Assembly (NCBI RefSeq): GCF_004522175.1
Contig: NZ_SDEB01000005.1
Coordinates: 124,001 to 188,000 of the forward strand
Length of the DNA stretch: 64,000 nucleotides
Origin: Paracoccus ravus
GTDB taxonomy: Bacteria > Pseudomonadota > Alphaproteobacteria > Rhodobacterales > Rhodobacteraceae
Direction of reading: 5' to 3'
Shown here: positions 8,900 through 18,225 of the stretch, one piece after another
Numbering within the stretch: the first letter of the stretch is position 1
Layout: each line of letters begins with the position of its first letter
Translations under genes and position numbers: made by a program
The notes under the pieces: generated by a model
What the model was told of the DNA's origin: nothing
The model's input: the letters and a program-made list of their open reading frames with translations, nothing else
The model's database searches: none

Positions 8900-10426
8900 A
8901 TGCCAAACGACCAGACGCATGACTTCAAGGGTGTGAATGTGATGCCCTTTGCGAAGCGTTACGACAATTATATCGGCGGCGATTGGGTCGCGCCGAAATC
9001 CGGGAAATATTTCACCAACACGACACCCATCACCGGGGCCGATATCGGCGAGATCGCCCGTTCCAGCGCCGAGGATATCGAGGCCGCGCTGGACGCCGCC
9101 CATGCCGTCAAGGATCGCTGGGGTCAGACCCCCGCTGCCGAGCGTTCGAACATCCTGCTGAAAATCGCCGACCGGATGGAGGCCAATCTCGAACTGCTCG
9201 CCACCGCCGAGACTTGGGACAATGGCAAGCCGATCCGCGAGACGATGGCCGCCGACGTGCCGCTGGCCATCGACCATTTCCGCTATTTCGCCGGTGTCCT
9301 GCGCGCGCAGGAAGGCTCGATCTCGCAGATCGACGAGACCACCATCGCCTATCACTTCCATGAGCCACTGGGCGTCGTCGGCCAGATCATCCCGTGGAAC
9401 TTCCCGCTGCTGATGGCCTGCTGGAAACTGGCCCCGGCGCTCGCTGCCGGGAACTGCGTGGTGCTGAAACCCGCCGAGCAGACCCCGGCCACCATCATGG
9501 TCTGGGCCAGCCTGATCGGCGATCTGCTGCCCCCGGGCGTCTTGAACATCGTCAACGGCTTCGGTCTGGAAGCCGGCAAACCGCTGGCATCCAGCCCGCG
9601 CATCTCGAAGATCGCCTTTACCGGGGAAACCACCACCGGTCGGCTGATCATGCAATATGCGTCGGAAAACCTGATCCCGGTGACGCTGGAGCTGGGCGGC
9701 AAATCCCCCAACATCTTCTTCGAAGACGTCGCCCGCGAGGACGATGATTTCTTCGACAAGGCGCTGGAAGGCTTCGCGATGTTCGCGCTGAACCAAGGCG
9801 AGGTCTGCACCTGCCCGTCGCGCGTGCTGATCCAAGAATCGATCTATGACCGCTTCATGGAACGCGCCGTGGCCCGCACCAAGGCGATCAAGCAGGGCGA
9901 CCCGCGCGATCTGTCGACCATGATCGGCGCGCAGGCTTCGAGCGAGCAAAAGGAAAAGATCCTCAGCTATCTCGATATCGGCAAGAAGGAAGGTGCCGAA
10001 GTTCTGACCGGCGGCAAGGCGGCCGATCTGGGCGGAGAGCTGTCCTCGGGCTTCTATATCGAGCCGACGATCTTCCGCGGCACCAACAAGATGCGGATCT
10101 TCCAAGAGGAAATCTTTGGCCCGGTCGTTTCGGTCACCACCTTCAAGACCGAGGCCGAGGCGCTCGAGATCGCCAATGACACGCTTTACGGCCTCGGCGC
10201 GGGCGTGTGGTCGCGCGATGCGAATACCTGCTTCCGCATGGGCCGCGGCATCAAGGCGGGCCGGGTCTGGACGAACTGCTACCATGCCTATCCGGCCCAT
10301 GCGGCCTTTGGCGGCTACAAGCAATCGGGCATCGGGCGCGAAACCCATAAGATGATGCTCGATCACTACCAGCAGACCAAAAACATGCTGGTCAGCTACT
10401 CGCCCAAAAAGCTGGGCTTCTTCTAA
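8900..10426 (+). CDS. NAD-dependent aldehyde dehydrogenase (AcoD/ExaC-like)
   Basis: Cytoplasmic aldehyde oxidation, most like the acetaldehyde dehydrogenases used in ethanol catabolism. It has 508 residues. The NAD-binding GETTTGR, the catalytic Glu region LELGGKSPN and the nucleophile in [11 protein letters not shown] are all present; the double Cys in CTC is typical of this subgroup. AGGAGGAAACC precedes the ATG at 8900. It is followed by the zinc alcohol dehydrogenase, giving an alcohol-to-acid route. Confidence 0.93.
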   Translation: MPNDQTHDFKGVNVMPFAKRYDNYIGGDWVAPKSGKYFTNTTPITGADIGEIARSSAEDIEAALDAAHAVKDRWGQTPAAERSNILLKIADRMEANLELLATAETWDNGKPIRETMAADVPLAIDHFRYFAGVLRAQEGSISQIDETTIAYHFHEPLGVVGQIIPWNFPLLMACWKLAPALAAGNCVVLKPAEQTPATIMVWASLIGDLLPPGVLNIVNGFGLEAGKPLASSPRISKIAFTGETTTGRLIMQYASENLIPVTLELGGKSPNIFFEDVAREDDDFFDKALEGFAMFALNQGEVCTCPSRVLIQESIYDRFMERAVARTKAIKQGDPRDLSTMIGAQASSEQKEKILSYLDIGKKEGAEVLTGGKAADLGGELSSGFYIEPTIFRGTNKMRIFQEEIFGPVVSVTTFKTEAEALEIANDTLYGLGAGVWSRDANTCFRMGRGIKAGRVWTNCYHAYPAHAAFGGYKQSGIGRETHKMMLDHYQQTKNMLVSYSPKKLGFF

Positions 10427-10436
10427 GCCCAAGACC

Positions 10437-10460
10437 GGGGCGCGCCGCGTCGCGCGCCCC
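10437..10460 (+). terminator. GC-rich hairpin between aldehyde and alcohol dehydrogenase genes
   Basis: An eight-bp perfect inverted repeat (GGGGCGCG at 10437-10444, CGCGCCCC at 10453-10460) with a short loop. No U-tract follows, so it may be a stability or attenuation hairpin rather than a full terminator. Confidence 0.45.
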
Positions 10461-10507
10461 CTTCCACGCGAATTCCCTTTCTGAATCGACAACCACGAGG
10501 TTCCTTG

Positions 10508-11542
10508 ATGGCGAAGACGATGAAAGCCGCGGTCGTCCGCGAATTCGGCAAGCCCCTGACAATTGACGAAGTGCCGATCCCCGAACCGGGGCCGGGCATG
10601 ATTCAGGTCGCGATCCAGGCCTCGGGCGTGTGCCATACCGATCTTCATGCCGCCTCGGGCGACTGGCCGGTGAAGCCGAACCCGCCCTTCATCCCGGGGC
10701 ATGAGGGCGTGGGCTTCGTCTCGGGCGTCGGCGCCGGGGTGAAGCATGTCAAGGAGGGCGACCGCGTCGGCGTGCCCTGGCTCTACACCGCCTGCGGCCA
10801 TTGTCGCCATTGCCTCGGCGGCTGGGAGACGCTTTGCACCGAGCAGCAGAATACCGGCTATTCGGTGAATGGAGGCTTTGCCGAATTCGTCGTGGCTGAT
10901 CCGAACTATGTCGGCCATCTGCCCAAAGAGATCGACTTTCTGGAAATCGCCCCGGTGCTTTGCGCGGGCGTCACCGTGTACAAGGGGCTGAAGGTCACCG
11001 ATACCAAACCCGGCGACTGGGTGGCGATCTCGGGCGTCGGCGGACTGGGTCATATGGCCGTGCAATATGCCAAGGCAATGGGGCTGAATGTCGCCGCCGT
11101 GGATATTCACGACGACAAGCTGGCCTTTGCCCGAAAGCTGGGCGCGACGGTGACCGTGAACGCCGCGACCGACAACGACCCCGCCGCGACAATCAAGCGC
11201 GAGACGGGTGGCGGCGCGCAGGGCGTCTTGGTCACCGCCGTCAGCCCCAAGGCCTTCGAGCAGGCCATCGGCATGGCCGCGCGCGGGGGGACGATCTCGC
11301 TGAACGGGCTGCCTCCGGGGACCTTTCCGCTCGATATCTTCGGCATGGTTCTGGACGGGATCACGGTGCGCGGCTCGATCGTCGGAACGCGGCTCGATCT
11401 GCAGGAATCGCTGGATTTCGCCGCGCAAGGCAAGGTGAAGGCCACCGTGCACAGCGCCAAGCTCGAGGAGATCAACGGGATCTTCGACCGCATGCGCAAG
11501 GACCAGATCGAGGGCCGCATGGTCCTTGATCTGACGGCATGA
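10508..11542 (+). CDS. Zinc-dependent alcohol dehydrogenase (AdhP-like)
   Basis: Medium-chain NAD-linked alcohol dehydrogenase, about 344 residues. Catalytic zinc ligands lie in SGVCHTDLH and GHEGVGFV, structural zinc cysteines in CGHCRHCLGGWETLC, and the Rossmann motif is GVGGLGHMAVQ. The ATG at 10508 is preferred to a TTG one codon earlier because GAGG lies eight bases upstream. It overlaps the DUF779 gene by 4 bp. Confidence 0.93.
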   Translation: MAKTMKAAVVREFGKPLTIDEVPIPEPGPGMIQVAIQASGVCHTDLHAASGDWPVKPNPPFIPGHEGVGFVSGVGAGVKHVKEGDRVGVPWLYTACGHCRHCLGGWETLCTEQQNTGYSVNGGFAEFVVADPNYVGHLPKEIDFLEIAPVLCAGVTVYKGLKVTDTKPGDWVAISGVGGLGHMAVQYAKAMGLNVAAVDIHDDKLAFARKLGATVTVNAATDNDPAATIKRETGGGAQGVLVTAVSPKAFEQAIGMAARGGTISLNGLPPGTFPLDIFGMVLDGITVRGSIVGTRLDLQESLDFAAQGKVKATVHSAKLEEINGIFDRMRKDQIEGRMVLDLTA

Positions 11543-11892
11543 CGATAGACCCGGCCCCGGCACTGGACCAAGTCGAGGCCACCTCCGCCGCGCTGGAGCT
11601 GCTGGCGGCGATCGTCGCAGATCACGGCCCGGTCCTGTTTCACCAGTCGGGCGGCTGCTGCGACGGCTCGTCGCCGATGTGCTATCCGCAGGGCGAATTC
11701 CGGCTCGGCGCGCGCGACGTGAAGCTGGGCGAGATCGGAGGCATGCCCTTCTACATCTCGGCCAGCCAATACGAGGCCTGGAAACATACCCGCCTGACCA
11801 TCGACGCCGTTCCCGGGCGGGGCGGCATGTTCAGCCTCGACAATGGCCGCGAGAAGCGGTTCCTGGTCAGGTCAGATCTCTGCGAGATCTGA
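11539..11892 (+). CDS. DUF779 family protein
   Basis: 117 residues, cytoplasmic, with a Cys-rich motif HQSGGCCDGSSPMCYP near residue 35 that could bind metal or be redox-active. The family is found beside aldehyde dehydrogenase genes, and here it is coupled to the alcohol dehydrogenase by an ATGA overlap. Its biochemical function is not established; an accessory role for the dehydrogenases is inference. Confidence 0.82.
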   Translation: MTIDPAPALDQVEATSAALELLAAIVADHGPVLFHQSGGCCDGSSPMCYPQGEFRLGARDVKLGEIGGMPFYISASQYEAWKHTRLTIDAVPGRGGMFSLDNGREKRFLVRSDLCEI

Positions 11893-12004
11893 CCCGAGGG
11901 CGCGGGCGCGAAGCCTCCCCTTTCCTGGCGCGCCCGCGCATCATCATTCGATGTTTACGCGATTGGCGCGCCTGCGCTAAAAGGGCCCCCGCAGACAGGA
12001 GGCC

Positions 12005-12916
12005 ATGATGGCGCACAAGGTTTTCATCGACGGTGAAGCTGGCACGACCGGGTTGCAAATCCGCGACCGGTTGATCGGGCGCGACGAGATCGAACTGATC
12101 CAGATCGATCCTGCCCGCCGCAAGGATGCCGATGCCCGCCGCGAGGCCTTTGCCAGCGCCGATGTGGCAATCCTGTGCCTGCCCGATGCTGCCGCCAAAG
12201 AAGCCGTCGCGCTGGCCGCTGACCTGCCGGTGCGGTTCATCGACGCCTCGACCGCGCATCGCGTCGATCCGGACTGGGTTTTTGGCTTTGCCGAACTGAC
12301 CCCGGATGCCCGCTCCGCGATTGCCGGGGCAAAGCTCGTGAGTAACCCCGGCTGCTATTCGACCGGCGCGATTTCGCTGCTGGCGCCGCTGGTCAAGGCC
12401 GGGCTGGTCACCCCGGACGAGGCTTTGTCGATCAACGCCGTTTCGGGCTATACCGGCGGCGGCAAAGAGATGATCGCCGAATATGAGCGCGGCGAGGCTC
12501 CGGCCCATTTCGTCTATGCGCTTGCCCAAAAGCACAAGCATCTGCCCGAGATCATGAAGTATGTGGGCCTGACCGCACGCCCGATCTTTGCCCCCTCGGT
12601 CGGGAATTTCGCGCAGGGCATGGCGGTGCAGATCCCGCTGCATCTGAATGCGACACGCAACCTTGCAAACCTGCGCGAGGCCTTGGCGGCGCATTATGCG
12701 GGCAGCCAGTTCATCTCGGTCACGGATGCGCCTGCGCGTATCGTGCCGACGGCGATGAACGGCACGAACCGTTTAGAGATCTCGGTTCATGGCGATGCCG
12801 AGAATGGCTGCGCGGTGCTGGTCGCGGTCTTGGACAATCTTGGAAAAGGTGCTTCGGGCGCGGCGGTCCAGAACCTCAACATCATGCTGGGCGCGGATGA
12901 GGGCGCGGGGCTTTAA
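12005..12916 (+). CDS. argC: N-acetyl-gamma-glutamyl-phosphate reductase (short type)
   Basis: Third step of arginine biosynthesis: NADPH reduction of N-acetylglutamyl phosphate. At 303 residues it belongs to the shorter ArgC class. It begins [15 protein letters not shown] (nucleotide-binding glycines) and has the catalytic cysteine in SNPGCYSTG near residue 117. GGAGG precedes the tandem ATGs at 12005 and 12008. It stands alone, not in an arg operon. Confidence 0.93.
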   Translation: MMAHKVFIDGEAGTTGLQIRDRLIGRDEIELIQIDPARRKDADARREAFASADVAILCLPDAAAKEAVALAADLPVRFIDASTAHRVDPDWVFGFAELTPDARSAIAGAKLVSNPGCYSTGAISLLAPLVKAGLVTPDEALSINAVSGYTGGGKEMIAEYERGEAPAHFVYALAQKHKHLPEIMKYVGLTARPIFAPSVGNFAQGMAVQIPLHLNATRNLANLREALAAHYAGSQFISVTDAPARIVPTAMNGTNRLEISVHGDAENGCAVLVAVLDNLGKGASGAAVQNLNIMLGADEGAGL

Positions 12917-12934
12917 GCCCCGCTTCCAGGCTGG

Positions 12935-13144
12935 TCAGTCCGCTTTGATCTGGCGCGCCTCGTCGATCAGCATGATCGGGATGCCATCATGGATCGGGAA
13001 GGCCAGCCCGGCGGCTTCCGAGATCAATTCCTGCCGCTGCGCGTCATAGCGCAGGGTCGTATGGGTCACCGGGCAGACCAGTGCCTCGAGCATGTGGCGA
13101 TCAAAGCCGCGTTCGGCGGTTGGTGCTGGGCTTTTCTCGGTCAT
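12935..13144 (-). CDS. Trm112 / UPF0434 family protein
   Basis: Small protein of 69 residues with the Trm112-like fold: [14 protein letters not shown], then [14 protein letters not shown]. Only one of the usual zinc cysteines (CPVT) remains, as in many bacterial members. It overlaps the Lon-N gene by 4 bp and is the last gene of a three-gene leftward operon. Confidence 0.87.
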   Translation of the reverse strand: MTEKSPAPTAERGFDRHMLEALVCPVTHTTLRYDAQRQELISEAAGLAFPIHDGIPIMLIDEARQIKAD

Positions 13145-13779
13145 TGGATCCTCTCTTCGTCATCTCCGCCCCGAAGGGCGAATTCCAGAAGCCCGTCCAG
13201 CAATTCGCGACGATCCGCAAGGGTCGGGCTTTCCAGCAAGGCCTGTTTTTCCTCGGGGGTAAAGGGCAAGAGCATGGAAAGCGAGTTCACAAGCGTCTCT
13301 TCATCCACCACCCCGGCGGCATTCCAATCCGATGAAATCCCGCGCAATTCGGCATAGCGGCGAAGCCGCGCCATAAGAGCAAGTCGGTCGAAGCCTTCGA
13401 TACATTCGGCCTGCTTGTTCAGATCGGCATCGAAGCCCACCCAATCGACCTCGGCGCTGCGATAGGGTCGGAACCCCTCTTCGATCCGGCCCAATCTGAA
13501 GCGCGAGAGTGCCTTGAGCGAGATCATCATGCGGTTATCGTCGAGTTCCGAGAATGCGACGATCCGCCCTGCGCAGCCAATCTGCGACAGCCTCTGCGAG
13601 CCGACCTGCGCAGGCTGGATCATCCCGATCAGCCGCGAGGGCGTGCGCAGCGCATCCTCGACCATTTGCAGGTAGCGCGGCTCGAATATCTGCAAGGGCA
13701 GACGGGTGCGAGGCAGAAGAACTGCCCCGCTCAGCGGGAAAAGCGGGATGCTTCCCGGCAGATCCGGGCTTTTTGCCAT
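13141..13779 (-). CDS. LON N-terminal substrate-binding domain protein
   Basis: Stand-alone Lon substrate-binding (PUA-like) domain, 212 residues, with no ATPase or protease part. The signature is [20 protein letters not shown] followed by [10 protein letters not shown]. The family is common in alphaproteobacteria, usually next to a thioredoxin-like protein as here. A link to protein quality control is plausible, but the precise job is unknown. Confidence 0.87.
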   Translation of the reverse strand: MAKSPDLPGSIPLFPLSGAVLLPRTRLPLQIFEPRYLQMVEDALRTPSRLIGMIQPAQVGSQRLSQIGCAGRIVAFSELDDNRMMISLKALSRFRLGRIEEGFRPYRSAEVDWVGFDADLNKQAECIEGFDRLALMARLRRYAELRGISSDWNAAGVVDEETLVNSLSMLLPFTPEEKQALLESPTLADRRELLDGLLEFALRGGDDEERIQ

Positions 13780-13780
13780 C

Positions 13781-14698
13781 TCAGAGGAAGATCAGCGACG
13801 ACAGCCGACGACGACCTTTTTGGGCGATGGGATCGGTGGGCTTCAGTGCATCGAAAATGGTGATGAGCTGGGCTTTCGCTGCACCCTCGTTCCATTCGCG
13901 ATCACGGCGGAAGCTTTCCAGAAGCTGATCGATCGCGGCTTCGACCTCGCCGTCGGCATGTAGCGCGGTCGCGTAATCGAAACGTGCCTGCTGATCGGCC
14001 GGATCGGCCTCGACCGAACGGCGTAGATCGTCGAGCGGCCCCGCCGAGCTCGCCTGACGCGCCAGTTGCAGCTGCGCACGCGCGGCCTCGACCGGGGCGG
14101 CCTTGGCGGCGGGGGCGGGAACATTGGCCAGATCGGCCTCGGCCGCGTCCAGATCGCCCATCGCCAGACGGGAGCGGATCAACCCGCCCCAAGCCACGGC
14201 ATTTTCCGGCTCTTCGCCGATAATCGCGGCAAAGGTTTCGGCGGCATCCTCAAATGCACCCTCGGCCAGCATGGCCTCGGCCGCTTCCAGCGCATCGGCA
14301 AGGCCGCCGTCATCGCCACCCATCGCCGCGAGCTTGTCGACGAATTGCTTGATCTGGCTTTGCGGGACGGCCCCTTGGAACCCGTCGACCGGCTGGCCCT
14401 GGAAGAAGGCATAGACGGTCGGGATCGACTGCACGCGCATCTGTGCTGCGATCATCTGGTTCTCGTCGACATTGACCTTGGCCATGACGACGCGGCCTTT
14501 GTGGCGGGCAACTTCGGCCTCCATCTGCGGGCCGAGCGTCTTGCAAGGGCCGCACCACGGCGCCCAGAAATCAACGATGACCGGGACCTGCATGGATTTC
14601 TCGACCACTTCGGCCATGAAATTGGCCTCGGTCACGTCGATGATGAAGTCTTCGGTCTTGGGCGCGGGCTGAGCGGCGCCGTCAAAAAGCATGGCCAT
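13781..14698 (-). CDS. Thioredoxin-domain TPR protein (CnoX/YbbN-like)
   Basis: 305 residues. An N-terminal thioredoxin fold with the intact active site WAPWCGPCK (residues ~44-52) is followed by a TPR-like helical part with repeated Ala/Glu-rich helices. CnoX is a holdase that works with GroEL. Unlike E. coli CnoX, this one keeps a CxxC and could be redox-active, as in Caulobacter-type proteins. First gene of the leftward trio. Confidence 0.88.
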   Translation of the reverse strand: MAMLFDGAAQPAPKTEDFIIDVTEANFMAEVVEKSMQVPVIVDFWAPWCGPCKTLGPQMEAEVARHKGRVVMAKVNVDENQMIAAQMRVQSIPTVYAFFQGQPVDGFQGAVPQSQIKQFVDKLAAMGGDDGGLADALEAAEAMLAEGAFEDAAETFAAIIGEEPENAVAWGGLIRSRLAMGDLDAAEADLANVPAPAAKAAPVEAARAQLQLARQASSAGPLDDLRRSVEADPADQQARFDYATALHADGEVEAAIDQLLESFRRDREWNEGAAKAQLITIFDALKPTDPIAQKGRRRLSSLIFL

Positions 14699-14773
14699 GG
14701 TCTTCCCCAGGAGTTCGGGTTTTATGCGTCACCGCGCAATATGGTGCGTCCGTGCCGGATCGGAAAGGGCGGA

Positions 14774-15559
14774 TTAGAGATCGAAGCTGGCCAGCACCGG
14801 AACATGGTCGCTGGGCTGGTCCCAACCGCGCACCGGGCGCAGGATTCGGCTGGCGTGCCCGGCATTCGAAATATCGGGCGTGGCCCAGATATGATCCAGA
14901 CGGCGGCCCTTGTCCGCCGCGTCCCAATCCCGGGCGCGGTAGCTCCACCAAGAATAGAGCAGCCCCTGTGGGATGTCCTGCCGTGTAATGTCCACCCACT
15001 TGCCCGCATCCTGCGCCGCGCCCAGATGCTCGACCTCGATCGGGGTATGGCTCACGATCTTCAGAAGCTGCTTGTGGGACCAGACATCGTCCTCGCGGGG
15101 GGCGATGTTCAGATCGCCCACCATGATGGATTTCGCCGGATTGTCGGCATGAAACGCGTCGCGCATCTCGGTCAGGAAGTCGAGCTTCTGGCCGAACTTC
15201 ACATTCTGCTCGCGGTCCGGAATATCGCCGCCTGCGGGAACGTAGAAATTATGGATCGTGACCCCGTTTTCCAGCTTGGCGGCCACGTGCCGGGCATGAC
15301 CCAGCCCGGCATAGTCGCGGTCCCCGGCATCCTCGAGCGGCAGCTTCGAGAGAATGGCGACGCCGTTATACCCCTTTTGGCCACGGGCCACGAGGTAGCG
15401 ATACCCAAGCGCGGCGAAGGCCTCGACCGGGAATTTCTCGATCGGGGTCTTGATCTCTTGCAGACACAGGATGTCGGGCGCCTCTTCGGTCAGAAGTCGC
15501 GAGACCAGCGCCTCGCGCAGGCGAACCGAGTTGATGTTCCAGGTGGCGAGGGTGAACAT
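14774..15559 (-). CDS. xthA: Exodeoxyribonuclease III
   Basis: AP endonuclease/3' exonuclease of base-excision repair, 261 residues. Motifs seen are ATWNINSVR at the start, LQEIKTP (metal Glu), GDLNIAP and a terminal SDHVPV (catalytic Asp-His). Length is normal. Confidence 0.94.
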   Translation of the reverse strand: MFTLATWNINSVRLREALVSRLLTEEAPDILCLQEIKTPIEKFPVEAFAALGYRYLVARGQKGYNGVAILSKLPLEDAGDRDYAGLGHARHVAAKLENGVTIHNFYVPAGGDIPDREQNVKFGQKLDFLTEMRDAFHADNPAKSIMVGDLNIAPREDDVWSHKQLLKIVSHTPIEVEHLGAAQDAGKWVDITRQDIPQGLLYSWWSYRARDWDAADKGRRLDHIWATPDISNAGHASRILRPVRGWDQPSDHVPVLASFDL

Positions 15560-15813
15560 GGCGGGGCCTCCTTGTGGTGAGGCGCGACCCTAGGGCCATG
15601 GCCCCGGCTTGTCCACCGGCGCGAGGCTTCGGGGGCAAGGCCCCCGCGCCCCGGTCGGCCCTCGATGGGCCGACCGGGGCGGGCCTGCCGCCCGCTCCCG
15701 CTACAACGCAAAGACCCGGCCACATGGGACCGGGTCATGCATGTGGCCGCATCCACCGGACCACTGGGCTTCGCAGGAAAAACCCGCCAGCCTCGCGGGG
15801 GTTCCCGTCCCTG
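15560..15813. other. Intergenic region with a 13-bp perfect hairpin
   Basis: No gene seen. 15649-15661 and 15667-15679 form a 13-bp perfect inverted repeat around a five-base loop, without a flanking T-run. It lies between two leftward genes, so it could insulate them. The terminator of the response-regulator gene is listed separately. Confidence 0.5.
15777..15799 (-). terminator. Rho-independent terminator of the response-regulator gene
   Basis: On the minus strand CCCGC and GCGGG (15795-15799 and 15783-15787) form a short stem with a 7-base loop, followed by a run of U (15777-15782). It starts 15 bases after the stop of the upstream leftward gene. Confidence 0.55.
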
Positions 15814-16500
15814 TCACACCACCAGCCGGTATCCGCCGGATTCCGTCACCAGCAGCCGGGCGCTCGACGGATCGGGCTCGATCTTCTGACGCAGGCGGTA
15901 GATATGGGTCTCCAGCGTATGGGTGGTCACCCCCGCATTATAGCCCCAGACTTCGTGCAGCAGCACGTCGCGCGCCACCACGCCGTCCTGCGCGCGATAG
16001 AGGAACTTGAGGATGTTGGTTTCCTTTTCGGTCAACCGGATCTTGCGATCCTTCTGGTCGATCAGCATCTTCATCGCCGGCTTGAACGTATATGGCCCAA
16101 GCTGGAAGATCGCGTCCTCGGATTGCTCATGCGTGCGCAACTGGGCACGCAGCCGTGCCAGCAGAACCGGGAACTTGAACGGCTTGGTGATATAGTCATT
16201 CGCACCGCTGTCGAGACCAAGGATCGTATCGGCATCGGTGTCGTGCCCCGTCAGCATCACGACCGGGCATTTCACGCCCTGCTTGCGCAGCCGCTTGCAA
16301 AGCTCGCGCCCATCCGTATCGGGCAGGCCCACATCCAGAACAACCAGATCGAAGATCGCCCCCTTGGTGCGTTCGACCGCCTCATGTCCCGAACCTGCTT
16401 CGAAGACCTCGAAATCTTCGGTCGCGACCAATTGCTCGGCCAGCGCCTCGCGCAGGTCCTCTTCGTCATCGACCAGCAGGATCTTTTTCAGTCCGGCCAT
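15814..16500 (-). CDS. OmpR/PhoB-type DNA-binding response regulator
   Basis: About 228 residues. The receiver domain has KKILLVDDEEDLREAL (acidic pocket), the phospho-Asp in LVVLDVGLPDTDG, and KPFKFPVL (conserved Lys). The C-terminal winged helix reads LTEKETNILKFLYRA and THTLETHIYRLRQKI. The start at 16500 is chosen because GGAGG lies 4-8 bases upstream; an ATG at 16512 overlaps that site. No histidine kinase is adjacent, so the partner is elsewhere. Confidence 0.91.
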   Translation of the reverse strand: MAGLKKILLVDDEEDLREALAEQLVATEDFEVFEAGSGHEAVERTKGAIFDLVVLDVGLPDTDGRELCKRLRKQGVKCPVVMLTGHDTDADTILGLDSGANDYITKPFKFPVLLARLRAQLRTHEQSEDAIFQLGPYTFKPAMKMLIDQKDRKIRLTEKETNILKFLYRAQDGVVARDVLLHEVWGYNAGVTTHTLETHIYRLRQKIEPDPSSARLLVTESGGYRLVV

Positions 16501-16633
16501 TCTTGCCTCCATGTGCTTTATGGCGGAAACGTGAGGGGACCGGGGGCGGGCGTCCAGCGCATTGCAGCAATTCTCACATGGAGTTGTCGGAAATCGTCCC
16601 TATGTTTCAGTTTGTTTCAATGCGGCCGTCCCG

Positions 16634-17695
16634 ATGACCCTGATCCCGACCCTGACCGAGACCGTTTCCCGCGCCCGCGCGGACCTGCGAATGGGGCTTC
16701 CCGTCGCGATCGGCAGTGCGCTCGTCGCCGCCGTCGAGACGCTTTCGGCCCCGCGTCTGGACCTGTTGCGACGCCTTGGTCCGGCACATCTGGCGATCAC
16801 GAGTTGGCGCGCCGAAACACTCAAGGCCCGCGTCTATGACAATGACCTGGCACGGATCGCGCTGCCGGGGGATGCCGATCTGCGCTGGTTGCGCGGCATG
16901 GCGGATCCTTCGGGCGACCTGATGATGCCGATGAAGGGCCCCTGCCATAGCCTTCGCGGCGGCGATGTCTCGGTCGAGCGCGCGGCGATCGCGCTGGTCA
17001 AATCCGCGCAGCTTCTGCCCGCGGCTCTGGTCGTCCCGGTCGAGAATGCCCCGGAAGGCCTGACCCGCCTCGCCCCCGGCCCGACATTGGAGCAGCTTGC
17101 CACCGAGGCGGCGATGGCTCCTGTGGCCGCCGCGCGCCTGCCCTTGCTCGCGGCCGAAAACGCCAAGCTGCATATCTTTCGTCCCGATGACGGGGCGGCC
17201 GAGCATTACGCGGTCGAGATCGGCCAGCCGTCGCGCGATGCGCCCGTCCTGGCGCGGCTGCATTCGGCCTGTTTCACCGGAGACGTCCTCGGCAGCCTGA
17301 AATGCGACTGCGGGCCGCAGCTTCATGCCGCGCTGGCCGCCATGGGGCAGGCAGGCGAGGGCGTGCTGCTTTACCTCAATCAAGAGGGGCGCGGCATTGG
17401 GCTGGCGAACAAGATGCGCGCCTATGCCCTGCAAAACCAAGGGTTCGACACCGTCGAGGCCAATCACCGGCTGGGCTTCGAGGATGACGAGCGCGATTTC
17501 CGGATCGGCGCGGGCATCCTGCGCCAGATGGGCTTCGGCAATGTCCGCCTGATGACCAACAACCCGCGCAAGGTCGCCATGCTCGAAAACCATGGCATCG
17601 GCGTGACTGAACGCGTGCCGCTGATCACGGCGCGCAATCGCCACAATACGGACTACCTCGACGTCAAGGCCGAAAAATCGGGGCATCTGCTGTGA
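16634..17695 (+). CDS. ribA: GTP cyclohydrolase II
   Basis: First step of riboflavin synthesis: GTP to 2,5-diamino-6-ribosylamino-pyrimidinone phosphate. The C-terminal RibA domain has the zinc motif GDVLGSLKCDCGPQLH and the NQEGRGIGLANKMRAY nucleotide loop. About 150 extra N-terminal residues precede it, as in Rhodobacteraceae homologues; they lack obvious RibB catalytic motifs. ATG 16634 is preferred over the in-frame start at 16562. Confidence 0.91.
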   Translation: MTLIPTLTETVSRARADLRMGLPVAIGSALVAAVETLSAPRLDLLRRLGPAHLAITSWRAETLKARVYDNDLARIALPGDADLRWLRGMADPSGDLMMPMKGPCHSLRGGDVSVERAAIALVKSAQLLPAALVVPVENAPEGLTRLAPGPTLEQLATEAAMAPVAAARLPLLAAENAKLHIFRPDDGAAEHYAVEIGQPSRDAPVLARLHSACFTGDVLGSLKCDCGPQLHAALAAMGQAGEGVLLYLNQEGRGIGLANKMRAYALQNQGFDTVEANHRLGFEDDERDFRIGAGILRQMGFGNVRLMTNNPRKVAMLENHGIGVTERVPLITARNRHNTDYLDVKAEKSGHLL

Positions 17696-18225
17696 TGCGG
17701 CTCACGGGGATGGGGCTGGCGGTCCGGGGCAGAACGCTGCCCTGCTCGGTCGGGCGCGGCGGCCTCAGCGCGGCCAAGCGCGAGGGCGACGGGGCAACGC
17801 CCTTGGGCACGCATCGCATAGTGGGGTTACTTTACCGCCCCGACCGCGTCGCGCGGCCGGCGCGATGGGCACAGCCGATCCTGCCCGGAGATCTTTGGTG
17901 CGACGCCTCGGGCAATGACGAATACAACCAGTTCGTGCGCGCCCCCTTTGCGCCCAGCCACGAGGCGCTGCGTCGGCCCGACCCGCTTTACGATATCGTG
18001 CTGCTGACCGACTGGAACTGGCCCCATGCCGAGGCCGGCAAGGGCTCGGCGATCTTTCTGCACCAATGGCGCCGCCCCGGCTGCCCGACCGCCGGCTGCA
18101 TCGCAATGGCGCGACGCGACCTGATCTGGCTGGCCTCGGTGGTGGTGCCGGGCGAGACCCTTGAGATTCCCGCCCTGCCCCGCTGGCCGCAGCGCGTCGT
18201 CTCGCGCCGTCACGGCAAGGATTAA
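17692..18225 (+). CDS. L,D-transpeptidase family protein (YkuD)
   Basis: 177 residues with a YkuD catalytic segment IFLHQWRRPGCPTAGCIAM, in which the His and the last Cys match the active-site pair. No clear signal peptide is visible. It starts (GTG 17692 or ATG 17695) on the ribA stop. The family forms L,D cross-links or acts on peptidoglycan-linked proteins; the exact substrate is unknown. Confidence 0.85.
   Translation: MMRLTGMGLAVRGRTLPCSVGRGGLSAAKREGDGATPLGTHRIVGLLYRPDRVARPARWAQPILPGDLWCDASGNDEYNQFVRAPFAPSHEALRRPDPLYDIVLLTDWNWPHAEAGKGSAIFLHQWRRPGCPTAGCIAMARRDLIWLASVVVPGETLEIPALPRWPQRVVSRRHGKD

Noticed and set aside
8732..11563. A 943-codon open frame on the minus strand.
   Set aside because: It runs antisense through the aldehyde and alcohol dehydrogenase genes, which have clear motifs; long antisense frames are common in GC-rich DNA. 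Its protein is a His/Arg/Asp-rich mix with no domain.
14066..15580. A 504-codon plus-strand frame.
   Set aside because: Antisense to the thioredoxin-like and xthA genes, which have intact catalytic motifs.
15649..15679. A 13-bp hairpin considered as a CRISPR repeat or terminator.
   Set aside because: Only one copy, no spacer array and no adjacent T-run.
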